From G963667915 sp965197385 (GTDB taxonomy: Bacteria; Acidobacteriota; Vicinamibacteria; Vicinamibacterales; UBA823): a DNA stretch of 64,000 bases. A model generated the notes under the pieces. It searched no databases, was not told where the DNA came from, and saw only the letters and a program-made list of their open reading frames with translations. This document shows positions 17,052 to 24,914 of the stretch, piece after piece (the first letter of the stretch is position 1; the number at the start of each line of letters is the position of its first letter). The stretch lies in assembly GCA_965197385.1 (NCBI GenBank), contig CBDANA010000008.1, positions 868,001-932,000 on the forward strand, in the 5' to 3' direction. The translations under genes and the position numbers were made by a program.

Positions 17052-17780
17052 TCAGAGCCCGACGCGGGTCACGTGCACCCGCGGGCAGCGCGTCGCAATT
17101 GCACACCGCCCGCAGGCCGGATAGACCGGCTTGCACACATGCTGCCCCCACGTCACCAGAAATCGGTTGACCTGGGGCCACCACCGGCGCGGCACGACCT
17201 CGTACAGCGCCAACTCCGTCTGATCAGGCGTCTTGGTCCGGACCCAACCCAGGCGGTTCGAAATCCGGTGGACGTGTGTATCGACGCAGATGTTGTCCGC
17301 GCTCTGGTGCGCCAGGACCAACACGAGGTTGGCTGTCTTGCGCCCGACACCCGGGAGCGTCAAGAGCTCGTCCATCGCCGTCGGCACCTGGCCGCCGTGA
17401 CGCGTCATCAGCAGTCGGCAGGTCGCCCTGACATGTTCGGCCTTGTGACGATAAAAGCTCACCGGATAGATCAGGCGCTCAATGCGTCGGACGGGGACCT
17501 TGGCGAGCGCGGCCGGCGTTGCCGCGACGTCGAAGAGCCGAGTCGACGCGGCGAGCGTGACCGCATCCTTCGTCTGGGCCGACAGCATCGTGCCGATCAG
17601 GACGCGGAACGGATCGGCGGCGTGCTCGTCGGCGATCTTTTCCATGGCGGGCACATCGAGCTGCTGAATCACCCGTGCCAGCTGCCGGAGGATGCTCGAG
17701 ACGCGTCGACCATCGACCGACGGTGAGCCACGCCTTCGGGGTGCCTGGGATGCCGTTTTGCGCCCACCCATTGGGCTCAC
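17052..17780 (-). CDS. nth: Endonuclease III
   Basis: DNA glycosylase/AP lyase for oxidised pyrimidines. 242 residues: helix-hairpin-helix LPGVGRKTANLVL, with the catalytic Lys of that motif, the catalytic Asp in VDTHVHR, and a [4Fe-4S] cluster motif C-x6-C-x2-C-x5-C near the C-terminus (CKPVYPACGRCAIATRC). The start may be GTG at 17780, overlapping the upstream stop as GTGA, or ATG at 17771. It is the last gene of the BMC-containing leftward run and is likely only co-transcribed. Confidence 0.94.
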   Translation of the reverse strand: MSPMGGRKTASQAPRRRGSPSVDGRRVSSILRQLARVIQQLDVPAMEKIADEHAADPFRVLIGTMLSAQTKDAVTLAASTRLFDVAATPAALAKVPVRRIERLIYPVSFYRHKAEHVRATCRLLMTRHGGQVPTAMDELLTLPGVGRKTANLVLVLAHQSADNICVDTHVHRISNRLGWVRTKTPDQTELALYEVVPRRWWPQVNRFLVTWGQHVCKPVYPACGRCAIATRCPRVHVTRVGL

Positions 17781-18745
17781 GCCGTGTCTCCGGCCGCAAC
17801 CGGCGTCAGCGGCGCTTTCCCGCCGAGGACCGCCTCAACGTTGCGGGCGGCCAGATCGGCCATCGCCGTTCGCGTCTCCCGCGAAGCGCTCCCGAGATGC
17901 GGCGCGAGGACGACGTTGGGCCGGCGCATCAGGCCAGGATGGACCGTCGGCTCGTGCTCGTGCACGTCCAGCGCCGCGCCCGCGATCAATCGCTCCTCGA
18001 GCGCCCAGTCGAGCGCCGTCTCGTCGATGATCGGTCCTCGCGCCGTGTTGATCAGATAGGCGGAACGCTTCATTCTCGCCAGGGTGCGTCGATCGATCAG
18101 GTGGCGCGTGTTCGGCCTGAGCGGAAGGTGAAGCGACACGACATCAGACGAGACGAGCAGCTGATCCAGCGGCATGACGGCCGCGTCACCGCCGGCGTCT
18201 TGCGAACCGCCGCTCGCCCGGCGGGCGGCGAACACGACCCGCATCCCGAATGCGGGCGCGCGAGCCGCCACGGCTCGGCCAATCCGTCCAGCACCGACAA
18301 TGCCGAGCTGCTTGCCGCCGAGTTCCATGCCCAGCATGAAGTCCAACGCCCAGCCCTTCCACGCGTGCTGACGGACCAGCCGCTCTCCTTCGGAGATTCG
18401 CCGGGTCACGCAGAGGATCAGCCCCCACGTCAATTCGGCGACGGCGTCGGTCAGGACACCGGGCGTGTTCGTGACCGAGATGCCCCGATCGGCGGCAGCG
18501 CCGAGGTCGATGTTGTCGTAGCCCACCGCGATGTTCGCGATGACGCGAAGACCCTGCCCCGCCGCGATGACATCGGCATCGACGCAATCGGTTACGACCG
18601 AGACCAGCGCCGCCTTGTCCCGGACGCGGTCCAACAGGGCCTCGCGCGTCAAGCCGTCGTTCGCCACGTCGACGGCAGCGATCGCGTCGAGGCGGCTGAG
18701 CACCGACGATGGAATCCGGCTCGTCACGAGTACTGGAGGTTTCAT
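17777..18745 (-). CDS. D-2-hydroxyacid dehydrogenase (glyoxylate/hydroxypyruvate reductase type)
   Basis: NAD(P)H-dependent oxidoreductase of 322 residues, starting at the ATG at 18743-18745 after a GGAGG-like site. It has the Rossmann motif GIVGAGRIGRAVA, the substrate region VGYDNID, catalytic Arg in NTARGP, the Glu that follows the ALDVHEHEP segment, and His in PHLGSAS. Best matches by pattern are D-glycerate or glyoxylate reductases, and the exact substrate is not readable. Its position directly after the shell genes suggests it may reduce an aldehyde-derived or oxoacid product of the BMC pathway. Confidence 0.85.
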   Translation of the reverse strand: MKPPVLVTSRIPSSVLSRLDAIAAVDVANDGLTREALLDRVRDKAALVSVVTDCVDADVIAAGQGLRVIANIAVGYDNIDLGAAADRGISVTNTPGVLTDAVAELTWGLILCVTRRISEGERLVRQHAWKGWALDFMLGMELGGKQLGIVGAGRIGRAVAARAPAFGMRVVFAARRASGGSQDAGGDAAVMPLDQLLVSSDVVSLHLPLRPNTRHLIDRRTLARMKRSAYLINTARGPIIDETALDWALEERLIAGAALDVHEHEPTVHPGLMRRPNVVLAPHLGSASRETRTAMADLAARNVEAVLGGKAPLTPVAAGDTA

Positions 18746-18824
18746 GGCGGGCACTCGGACGCGGGGTTCGCCCTCATGTGGCAACACGCGGCAGGGTTAG
18801 CGGCCGGACGATTCGTGCTAGCTG

Positions 18825-19031
18825 CTAGTGGCCGAACGACTCGCAGTAGCCGCTGCTAATGCAGGTAACGGTCGGCTCGATCAGGCACGCGTGGCCGTCA
18901 GAGGCGCCTGACCGCAGGGCGAACCGGACGTGGCTCGGATGACGGCCGACCGCGGATGCCGTCGTGAGGTGCCGGGCGACTCTGCGGACGTCGTCCCGCG
19001 TCAACGTTTCGGCGGACTCTGCGCGCGTCAT
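18825..19031 (-). CDS. 68-residue cysteine-containing protein in the BMC locus, function unknown
   Basis: The N-terminus (LTRDDVRRVARHLTTA) is a short amphipathic helix of the kind used as BMC encapsulation peptides. The C-terminus has Cys49, Cys57 and Cys63 and ends CISSGYCESFGH. I do not recognise a family. It overlaps the neighbouring BMC-P gene by 4 bases (ATGA), so it is translated with the shell genes. The stop TAG is followed by CAGCTAGCA. It could be a small cargo protein, a metal-binding adaptor, or a truncated gene. Confidence 0.6.
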   Translation of the reverse strand: MTRAESAETLTRDDVRRVARHLTTASAVGRHPSHVRFALRSGASDGHACLIEPTVTCISSGYCESFGH

Positions 19032-19297
19032 GTCATCTCGATGTCATCGACGATGCCGAGGATGGCCGCATCGACTGGTGCGAGAGGTATGCGGAGCGCC
19101 TGACTGGCCGCGCGCCCTTCGAGCACGATCAGGACCCGCTCGCCCACGCCGGCACCGACCGAGTCGATGGCGAGCAGGCACAGCCCGGCCCGCTCATCCC
19201 CGAGGACCAAGGGCTCGACGAGCAGCAGCTTCGCGCCGGTCAGCGCCTCGTGCTTCTGGGTCGAGACGACCGTCCCAATCACGCGCGCCAGCTGCAT
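19028..19297 (-). CDS. BMC-P shell vertex protein (EutN/CcmL family), first of three
   Basis: 89-residue member of the family that forms pentamers capping the vertices of microcompartment shells. Markers are MQLARVIGTVVSTQKHEALTG at the start (quoted to 20 residues: MQLARVIGTVVSTQKHEALT), KLLLVEPL, LAIDSVGAGVGERVLIV and VDAAILGIVDDIE. I use ATG 19295-19297, two bases after the stop of the upstream gene; a TTG at 19301-19303 is possible. Together with two paralogues it gives the three-pentamer set seen in sugar-degrading BMC loci of Planctomycetes and relatives. Confidence 0.9.
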   Translation of the reverse strand: MQLARVIGTVVSTQKHEALTGAKLLLVEPLVLGDERAGLCLLAIDSVGAGVGERVLIVLEGRAASQALRIPLAPVDAAILGIVDDIEMT

Positions 19298-19299
19298 GG

Positions 19300-19575
19300 T
19301 CAATGCCCGTCAGCTGTCGTCCAGTGATCGACGATGCCGACTATGCTCAGATCAGTCGGCACCTGGGCGGGGAGAAACGGAAATGAGGCCTCGCGCCCGC
19401 GCACGACGAACACGTCCTCGCCGGCGCCGGCGCCCACGGAATCGACGGCCACAAGCGCCCGCCCCACCGGCTTTCGGTCCGAATCGAACGGCTGCACGAG
19501 CAGCAGCTTCTGCCCCGTGAGGTTCGGGTCCTTGCAGCTCGCCACGACCTCGCCGATGACGTTCGCGAGTTGCAT
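19300..19575 (-). CDS. BMC-P shell vertex protein (EutN/CcmL family), second of three
   Basis: 91 residues, starting MQLANVIGEVVASCKDPNLT and containing KLLLVQPFDSD, LVAVDSVGAGAGEDVFVVRG and LSIVGIVDHW. It is clearly paralogous to its neighbours but has its own C-terminus, so the three pentamers are not recent duplicates. Different pentamers in one shell are usual in complex BMCs. Two bases separate it from the next gene's ATG. Confidence 0.9.
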   Translation of the reverse strand: MQLANVIGEVVASCKDPNLTGQKLLLVQPFDSDRKPVGRALVAVDSVGAGAGEDVFVVRGREASFPFLPAQVPTDLSIVGIVDHWTTADGH

Positions 19576-19597
19576 CGTCGTTCCGGCCGGTTAGCCG

Positions 19598-19867
19598 CTA
19601 AGCCTTCGTCTCGATCGCGTCGACGACGCCGACGATCGCCGCATCGACCGGGCGATCCTTGAGCCCGGCCGCCATGCGCGCCGAGCTTCCGCTCACGATC
19701 AGGACGGTGTCTCCAGCGCCGGCGTCCACGGTATCGACCGCGACGAGATAGCTTCCGGTTTCCTTACCCGTTGGATCGATCGGCCTGGCGAGCAGGAGCT
19801 TGCTGCTCACCAGACGCTCGTCTTTTTGCGTCGCAACGACGGTACCGACAACCTTGGCCAGGATCAT
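19598..19867 (-). CDS. BMC-P shell vertex protein (EutN/CcmL family), third of three
   Basis: 89 residues beginning MILAKVVGTVVATQKDERLV, with KLLLARPIDPTGKETG, LVAVDTVDAGAGDTVLIV and VDAAIVGVVDAIE. It is closer to the first paralogue than to the second by eye. It lies between the BMC-H gene and the other pentamers, all in one orientation with gaps of 22-60 bases. Confidence 0.9.
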   Translation of the reverse strand: MILAKVVGTVVATQKDERLVSSKLLLARPIDPTGKETGSYLVAVDTVDAGAGDTVLIVSGSSARMAAGLKDRPVDAAIVGVVDAIETKA

Positions 19868-19925
19868 GGAAGGCGTGGCGCGGCCGTGGCCACCACGGCC
19901 ACCGGCTGATCATTCGCGTGAGCGG

Positions 19926-20210
19926 TCACTTGCCCGACTTGCCAATAGGCAGAGCATTCTCGAGATTCGTGTGCGGGCGCGGAATGACGTGCACCGACAC
20001 GAGCTCTCCGACCCGGCGCGCCGCAGCGGCGCCCGCATCTGTCGCCGCCTTCACGGCTGCGACATCGCCGCGCACGATCGCCGTCACGCACCCCGCGCCG
20101 ATCTTCTCCCAGCCGATCAGCGTCACTTTCGCGGCCTTGACCATGGCGTCGGCCGCTTCGATCATCGCCACCAACCCCTTGGTCTCGATCATCCCTAGTG
20201 CTTCGCCCAT
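19926..20210 (-). CDS. BMC-H shell hexamer protein (PduA/EutM/CcmK family)
   Basis: 94 residues forming the shell facets. MGEALGMIETKGLVAMIEAA is the typical N-terminus of BMC-H proteins, followed by GWEKIGAGCVTAIVRGDVAAVKAATDAGAAAA and a C-terminal SVHVIPRPHTNLENALP. The ATG at 20208-20210 is preceded by GGAGGAG; the frame is open farther upstream without similarity. This is the only BMC-H gene in the window, so a shell of one hexamer and three pentamer types is encoded here, unless other shell genes lie elsewhere. Confidence 0.93.
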   Translation of the reverse strand: MGEALGMIETKGLVAMIEAADAMVKAAKVTLIGWEKIGAGCVTAIVRGDVAAVKAATDAGAAAARRVGELVSVHVIPRPHTNLENALPIGKSGK

Positions 20211-20296
20211 GCTCTCCTCCCACGCGCTCGCGCCTGCCTGCGCTCGAGGCGCTGGAGCGCGACGAATCACTTTACTGCCCTCGGTCAGGGCCGTTG

Positions 20297-21148
20297 CTAT
20301 TTCAAAACCTTGACAGCGTCCTCGATAAGCGCCGTCAGCTTGTGGTACGTTAGTCGAATTTCCCCACCGCTGCATACCTCCTCGGGCACGCGCGTCGGGG
20401 ACCGATCGTCGACCAGCCGCGCGTCGGGCGACGAGGGGGCCTGCACGACCTGACAATCGGCGCCTTCACCAGACGACTCGTCAAAGGCGCAGATCGGCGC
20501 CGGTGCCGCGATACCGTACGTCCCACGCAACTCCTGCAGCCGAAGGACTTCTTCTCTGGACAGCACGCGTTCACGGCCGAGCAATCGCGCCACGAGGCTG
20601 ATGCGGGCGAAGTGCTCGACCGTCTCCATCCGGTAGTACGCCGCGAACAGCTCCTGGGCGATCGTCAACGCGCCGTGATTGGCGAGTAGCAGCCCGTCGT
20701 AGGTCGCAATGTCTTTCCTCACGGCGTCCGCCAGCTCCGCCGTCGAGGGCGTGCCGTAGCCCGCGATCGGAATGCTACCCAGCGTTACGACGACTTCCGC
20801 CAGCACGGCGCGGTCAAGCGGGATGCCGGCAACCGCGAAGCCCGTCGCCGTCGGCGGGTGCGCGTGCACGACGGCGCGAATCTCCGGTCGCTGCTCGTAC
20901 ACCGCCAAGTGCATGAGCAACTCGGACGAGGCCTTCCGATCGCCGGCGAGCTGCGTGCCCCGCATGTCCGTCATGACCATCATGTCCGGGGTCATGAAGC
21001 CCTTCGACACGCCGGTTGGTGTCGTCAGGAGCCGCTCGTCGTCGAGTCTGACGCTGATGTTGCCGTCGTTCGCAGCGACATAGCCGCGCTCGTGGAGGCG
21101 TCGCCCGACTTCGACGATCTCGGCGCGAATGCGCTCTTCAGCCTGCAT
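20297..21148 (-). CDS. Class II aldolase (L-fuculose-phosphate-aldolase type) with a probable encapsulation tail
   Basis: 283 residues. Zinc-dependent aldolase that would cleave a sugar-1-phosphate such as fuculose- or rhamnulose-1-phosphate to DHAP and lactaldehyde. Seen: ANDGNISVR, TPTGVSKG, the zinc histidines of HAHPPTATG and a further NHGAL segment. After the domain (to about residue 215) comes a disordered acidic linker and a final amphipathic helix, IRLTYHKLTALIEDAVKVLK, resembling BMC-targeting peptides. ATG at 21146-21148 is 2 bases after the upstream stop. Being next to the shell genes it is the likely signature enzyme. Confidence 0.85.
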   Translation of the reverse strand: MQAEERIRAEIVEVGRRLHERGYVAANDGNISVRLDDERLLTTPTGVSKGFMTPDMMVMTDMRGTQLAGDRKASSELLMHLAVYEQRPEIRAVVHAHPPTATGFAVAGIPLDRAVLAEVVVTLGSIPIAGYGTPSTAELADAVRKDIATYDGLLLANHGALTIAQELFAAYYRMETVEHFARISLVARLLGRERVLSREEVLRLQELRGTYGIAAPAPICAFDESSGEGADCQVVQAPSSPDARLVDDRSPTRVPEEVCSGGEIRLTYHKLTALIEDAVKVLK

Positions 21149-21150
21149 GG

Positions 21151-21399
21151 TCAACGGGAGGAAAACCGCTGCCGACACGTGTCGGAGCAGAAATATTCGA
21201 CATGGCCACCCTGTTTCAACATGACGGCTCCCGATCGGGTCACGTAGGTGCCGCAGACCGGATCGCGCGCTAACGGCACACTCTTCGGCAGCGTCTTCCG
21301 CGGACCGGACGCCCCGTCCACGACGCCCGCCAGAAACCGCCACACCGCGCGGACGAGGAAGGCGATCAGGAGAATTCGCAGGAACCAGCCAATCCACAT
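21151..21399 (-). CDS. Small membrane-anchored YHS/TRASH-like protein
   Basis: 82 residues. An N-terminal transmembrane segment (GWFLRILLIAFLVRAVW) is followed by a metal-binding-like domain: DPVCGTYV and FCSDTCRQRF, the cysteine pattern of YHS or TRASH domains, which often bind metals. The start is ATG 21397-21399; upstream in-frame sequence is Arg-rich and non-homologous. It sits between a TPR protein and the aldolase; a role in the BMC pathway is unproven. Confidence 0.65.
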   Translation of the reverse strand: MWIGWFLRILLIAFLVRAVWRFLAGVVDGASGPRKTLPKSVPLARDPVCGTYVTRSGAVMLKQGGHVEYFCSDTCRQRFSSR

Positions 21400-21436
21400 T
21401 GCCGTCACCCGATGAAACGCGCCGAACCGACGCGGC

Positions 21437-22057
21437 TCACTCGTTCGGCGCGCCGGTCGCCCCCACCTCGGCGGCGTGCGCCGACCGAAGACTGTCGAGC
21501 GCCTGCCGTGCCGCGCGCCCTTCTGAGCTGTCCGGCGCGAGCCGGATGACCTGCTCCCAGGCGTCTGCCGCCCCCGCAAGATCCTGCTTTCCGAACGCGC
21601 GCACGATCCCCATGTTCAGCATCGTCTTGATGTGCTCGGGGTCGACCCCGAGCGAATGTGCAAACTGATCGAGGGCGCGGTCAGGCTGATTCGTGTAGTA
21701 GTAGCTCACTCCGAGGTCGGTGCTGACGTTCACATCCTGCGCGTCGAGCGCCAGCGCCGCCTCGTACCAGGCGATGGCATCCTGAAAGCGCTCGGCGTCG
21801 AAGAACAGGTCGCCCAGCGTGACGCGCGCCGCTGCGTCGGACGGATCGCGCTCGGCCACCACCATGAGTTCCTCGACGCGTGCCTGATCGGGTGGTGGTG
21901 GCGGCGGTACGGCGGTGGCCGACTCCGTTGGAGCCGGCTGCGCCGCCGCGGGCACGGCGGCCTGGCCGTCCGGCGCCTGCTGGCTCCCCAGCACCCATCC
22001 GATGATCAACCCGAAACAGGTACCCGACACGAGAAAGACGAGCGCTTCACGCTTCAT
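21437..22057 (-). CDS. Membrane-anchored TPR protein
   Basis: 206 residues. Residues 1-25 form an uncleaved signal anchor (ALVFLVSGTCFGLIIGWVLG), followed by a Pro/Ala linker and three or so TPR units (DAAARVTLGDLFFDAERFQD, DAQDVNVSTDLGVSYYYTNQ, and one more). It should sit in the periplasm facing side as a protein-interaction scaffold. It is upstream of the small metal-binding protein and BMC genes in the same direction, with a 37-base gap. Confidence 0.75.
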   Translation of the reverse strand: MKREALVFLVSGTCFGLIIGWVLGSQQAPDGQAAVPAAAQPAPTESATAVPPPPPPDQARVEELMVVAERDPSDAAARVTLGDLFFDAERFQDAIAWYEAALALDAQDVNVSTDLGVSYYYTNQPDRALDQFAHSLGVDPEHIKTMLNMGIVRAFGKQDLAGAADAWEQVIRLAPDSSEGRAARQALDSLRSAHAAEVGATGAPNE

Positions 22058-22133
22058 CGCACCGCGACTCCTGAGCCGTCATCTGAGCCCATCATACTGC
22101 ACCGCGGAGGTGGCGAGCCGCGCCTGCCGGCTG

Positions 22134-22487
22134 CTAATCGAGTGTTCCTGACCTGCGTGTTTTTTCGACGAATGCCTTGATCTGCTCCTGGTCGGGCGGA
22201 TCCATGTCTAGAAACTCCGTTCCGACGCCCTTCCCTTCGAGGCTGTGTCGGACAATCACCTAACACGCGATCTCGCCTAGCTCGGCTGTGCTGAATCGGA
22301 GCCTCAACAGGCTGCCGATCGCATAGCTCTCACCGAGTTCAAGGAACGCTTCGCCCGCGCCGAGGACGACAAGGCGTCCAAATATGAGGATCGCCTCGCC
22401 GCCGCGATTCACCCACACATCAGCATCGAAGTCGACATGCGCCCGTGGGTATCGCCGCTGATCCGGGGTAGGTGCCGGCCGCGTCAT
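22134..22487 (-). pseudogene. PilZ-domain protein gene interrupted by an in-frame TAG
   Basis: From ATG 22487 the frame encodes a PilZ start (QRRYPRAHVDFDADVWV) and central strands (LELGESYAIGSLLRLRFSTA), then reaches TAG at 22260-22262 after GEIAC. The same frame continues at once as VIVRHSLEGKGVGTEFLDM and EQIKAFVEKTRRSGTLD, the usual second half of the domain, ending at 22134. CAG-to-TAG in one codon would restore a 117-residue protein. Natural decay or a base-call error both fit. Confidence 0.8.
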
Positions 22488-22624
22488 GCTGTTGTTAGCA
22501 GCTCCTGAACCGTCCAGATATGGTCCGTCCAGCCGGCTTCCATCGCGGGCGTCATCCGCAAGGTCTGGTGGACCCGACAGAAGTTGTACCACACGAAGAA
22601 CAGGTCCACCAGAACCTTGAACTG
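22484..22624 (-). pseudogene. C-terminal remnant of an IS1-like transposase
   Basis: 46 codons in the frame directly after the glmM stop encode FKVLVDLFFVWYNFCRVHQT, TPAMEAGWTDHIWTV and end TGA, overlapping the PilZ ATG. The YNFCR-H-TL / TPAM-AG-TDH pattern belongs to the end of IS1-like transposases; a related complete sequence is at 48311-49349. The N-terminal 80 percent is gone. Confidence 0.65.
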
Positions 22625-23965
22625 CTACCCGAGCTCACGCCGCACGACGACGGCGATCTCCTCGGCCCAGGCGTCGATGGCGTCCTGGTCGCGCCCTTCG
22701 AGCATGATCCGCAGCAGCGGCTCCGTTCCCGAATACCGGACCAGGAGACGCCCCTGGCCTTCGAGCCGCGCCTCCACGTCGTGTATAGTCGCCGCGACGG
22801 CGGGCACCGATTGGAGGTCCGCTTTCTCGCGCACGCGCACGTTGACGAGCACCTGTGGATAGACGGTCAGGTCGGCGGCCAGCTCACCCAGGCTGCGACC
22901 ACTGGCAGCCACCGCGCGAAGGACCATGAGCGTCGTCACCAACCCGTCCCCGGTGGGCATCACGTCGGGGAAAATGACATGTCCCGATTGTTCGCCCCCC
23001 AGCGCCAGCTGACGCGCACGCAGCAGTTCGACGACGTACTTGTCGCCAACGGCGCAACGCGCCAGGTCGACGCAGAGCGCCCGCAGCGCCATCTCCAATC
23101 CGACGTTGCTCATGACCGTCGCCACGATCGCGTTCCCACGGAGCTGTCCCTGACGCTGCAGATCTCTCGCGCACACGAAGAGGACCGCGTCGCCATCCAC
23201 AATGCGCCCCTCGGCATCGACGAAGATGACTCGATCGCCGTCGCCATCGAAGGCGACGCCCATCCGGCACCGCCGAGTCGTCACGAGCTGGGCGAGCCGC
23301 TCCGGGTGCGTCGACCCGCAATCGTCGTTGATGTTGCGGCCGTCCGGCTCGCAGCCGATGGCCTGAACGTCGAACCCCAATCCCCGAAACAGGTGAGACG
23401 CAACGCGGGAGGTCGCGCCGTTCGCACAGTCGATGCCGAGGCGCATCGGCCCAAGCGGCGACGGATCGGGCAGAATGTCGCGCAGGTGATCGAGATAGCG
23501 GTCGAGTAAGGCCGGATCGGCCGTCATCTCGAGAGACCCGGTCGCCACGGACCAGCTCTCGTCGAGGATGACGCGGCTCAGTTCGTCTTCCCGACGGTCA
23601 TCGAACTTGACGCCGTCGGCGTCGAACACCTTGATGCCGTTGTCGGCGTACGGATTATGAGACGCGGACACGACGACACCAAGCCCGAACCCGGCCGACG
23701 CAGCCAGATACGCGACGGCCGGCGTGGGCGCCACGCCGACGCTCGTCACGCTCGCCCCTTGGGACGTCGCACCTTCGGCCAACGCGTGTTCGATCCACAC
23801 GCCGGACTCGCGAGTATCGCGACCGACGATGATGGCGGGCGGCGGGGCGCCAGCCGGCCGGGCCCTGACGAGCGCCGCGCCGATGCGGGCGACCGTCGGC
23901 GGGTCGAGGGGAAAGGTCCCGGCGGCTCCCCGAATGCCGTCGGTGCCGAACAACCGTGGTGTCAT
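22625..23965 (-). CDS. glmM: Phosphoglucosamine mutase
   Basis: Interconverts glucosamine-6-P and glucosamine-1-P for UDP-GlcNAc synthesis. 446 residues from ATG 23963-23965: RLFGTDGIRG at the start, phosphoserine S102 in VVVSASHNP, metal-binding DGDGDR, sugar-binding GGEQSGH, and C-terminal phosphate loop RYSGTEPLLR. It is the last gene of folP-cdaA-cdaR-glmM, an order conserved in many phyla in which CdaA and CdaR can modulate GlmM. The TAG stop is followed directly by a transposase remnant. Confidence 0.95.
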   Translation of the reverse strand: MTPRLFGTDGIRGAAGTFPLDPPTVARIGAALVRARPAGAPPPAIIVGRDTRESGVWIEHALAEGATSQGASVTSVGVAPTPAVAYLAASAGFGLGVVVSASHNPYADNGIKVFDADGVKFDDRREDELSRVILDESWSVATGSLEMTADPALLDRYLDHLRDILPDPSPLGPMRLGIDCANGATSRVASHLFRGLGFDVQAIGCEPDGRNINDDCGSTHPERLAQLVTTRRCRMGVAFDGDGDRVIFVDAEGRIVDGDAVLFVCARDLQRQGQLRGNAIVATVMSNVGLEMALRALCVDLARCAVGDKYVVELLRARQLALGGEQSGHVIFPDVMPTGDGLVTTLMVLRAVAASGRSLGELAADLTVYPQVLVNVRVREKADLQSVPAVAATIHDVEARLEGQGRLLVRYSGTEPLLRIMLEGRDQDAIDAWAEEIAVVVRRELG

Positions 23966-24002
23966 GGAACGAAGCGATGCGGAGGGCCGTCCAGCAGCCG
24001 CC

Positions 24003-24914
24003 TCAGCGAATCTCGATCTCGAGCATGGCAGGCTCGACGGCCTCGACCTCAAGCCCAGGGCCGAGTCCGACGTGAACCGGCACAGTGTAACGGCCGGCGT
24101 CCAGGCCGGCAAGGTCGACGAAGGCGTCGATCAGGTCGGCGCGAAAGCCGCCGAGCGCTTGCCGCGAACCGCTCGCGCGCACCGTCACGGTCGGATCGGT
24201 GGGCGTCGCCCGTCTTTCCGGGACCAGGTTCCTGAACGCGACGGTCACCCGACGGCTGACTTGCTGCAGATCTCCCGTTTCGATCTGCACGATGACCGTC
24301 GCCGTGCCGGCTTGCGCCAAACGCAACGCGTCGTCCGACACGCCAACGCTGACCTCCACCTCGACGGTCTCCGTCGCGTCGGTCACCTGCACCGGCTCGG
24401 TGATGGCGACCGCGAGATCCGCCAACCGGCTGACCGGTCCCTCGACCTCCACGCTGGCCGGTGACGTGGACACGTTGACGATGACGTAACCCGGCGCCGG
24501 TGTGCCCTCGACGACTGGTTCGATCGGCACAAATCGACGACCGGAGCGCTCGAGTGTCAGCGGGATGGTCGACGGCGAGACCTGCGCGATCTCCACGCCG
24601 AAGGGTGCCCGCACCTCGGCCGGCGACAGATGAAAGAGGCGCCGGCCAGACCGGGCCGCCCCGAGGTCGAGGACGGCCACGACGTCACTGGCGCTGAGCC
24701 CAGCGAGGAGCGCCGAGGATCCGCGAACCCGGACGTCGATCGTACTCGGCCCTGTCCCGACCAGGGCCAACCCGTCCGGCACATTCTGATATTCCAGCGG
24801 CGCACGCAGTCCGCGCTCGACAAGCGGATCCCCGGCAATGGTGAGCCAGAGCACGATCGCCAGCCCCAGCGACAGGAGCTTTAGCCAGAAATGGTGAAAC
24901 AGGTGCACACTCAT
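24003..24914 (-). CDS. cdaR: CdaR (YbbR-domain) regulator of diadenylate cyclase
   Basis: 303 residues: one N-terminal transmembrane helix (LLSLGLAIVLWLTIAG) and YbbR repeats outside, recognisable by PVVEGTPAPGYVI, SVEVEGP and the ends VEVEAVEPAMLEIEI. In other species CdaR binds CdaA and adjusts c-di-AMP output. The gene overlaps cdaA by 4 bases (ATGA), supporting complex formation. Confidence 0.88.
   Translation of the reverse strand: MSVHLFHHFWLKLLSLGLAIVLWLTIAGDPLVERGLRAPLEYQNVPDGLALVGTGPSTIDVRVRGSSALLAGLSASDVVAVLDLGAARSGRRLFHLSPAEVRAPFGVEIAQVSPSTIPLTLERSGRRFVPIEPVVEGTPAPGYVIVNVSTSPASVEVEGPVSRLADLAVAITEPVQVTDATETVEVEVSVGVSDDALRLAQAGTATVIVQIETGDLQQVSRRVTVAFRNLVPERRATPTDPTVTVRASGSRQALGGFRADLIDAFVDLAGLDAGRYTVPVHVGLGPGLEVEAVEPAMLEIEIR

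Noticed and set aside
20690..20705. TAGCAGCCCG inside the aldolase gene as another element end
   Set aside because: It falls in the conserved coding motif YDGLLLANHG and shows no further similarity to the element.
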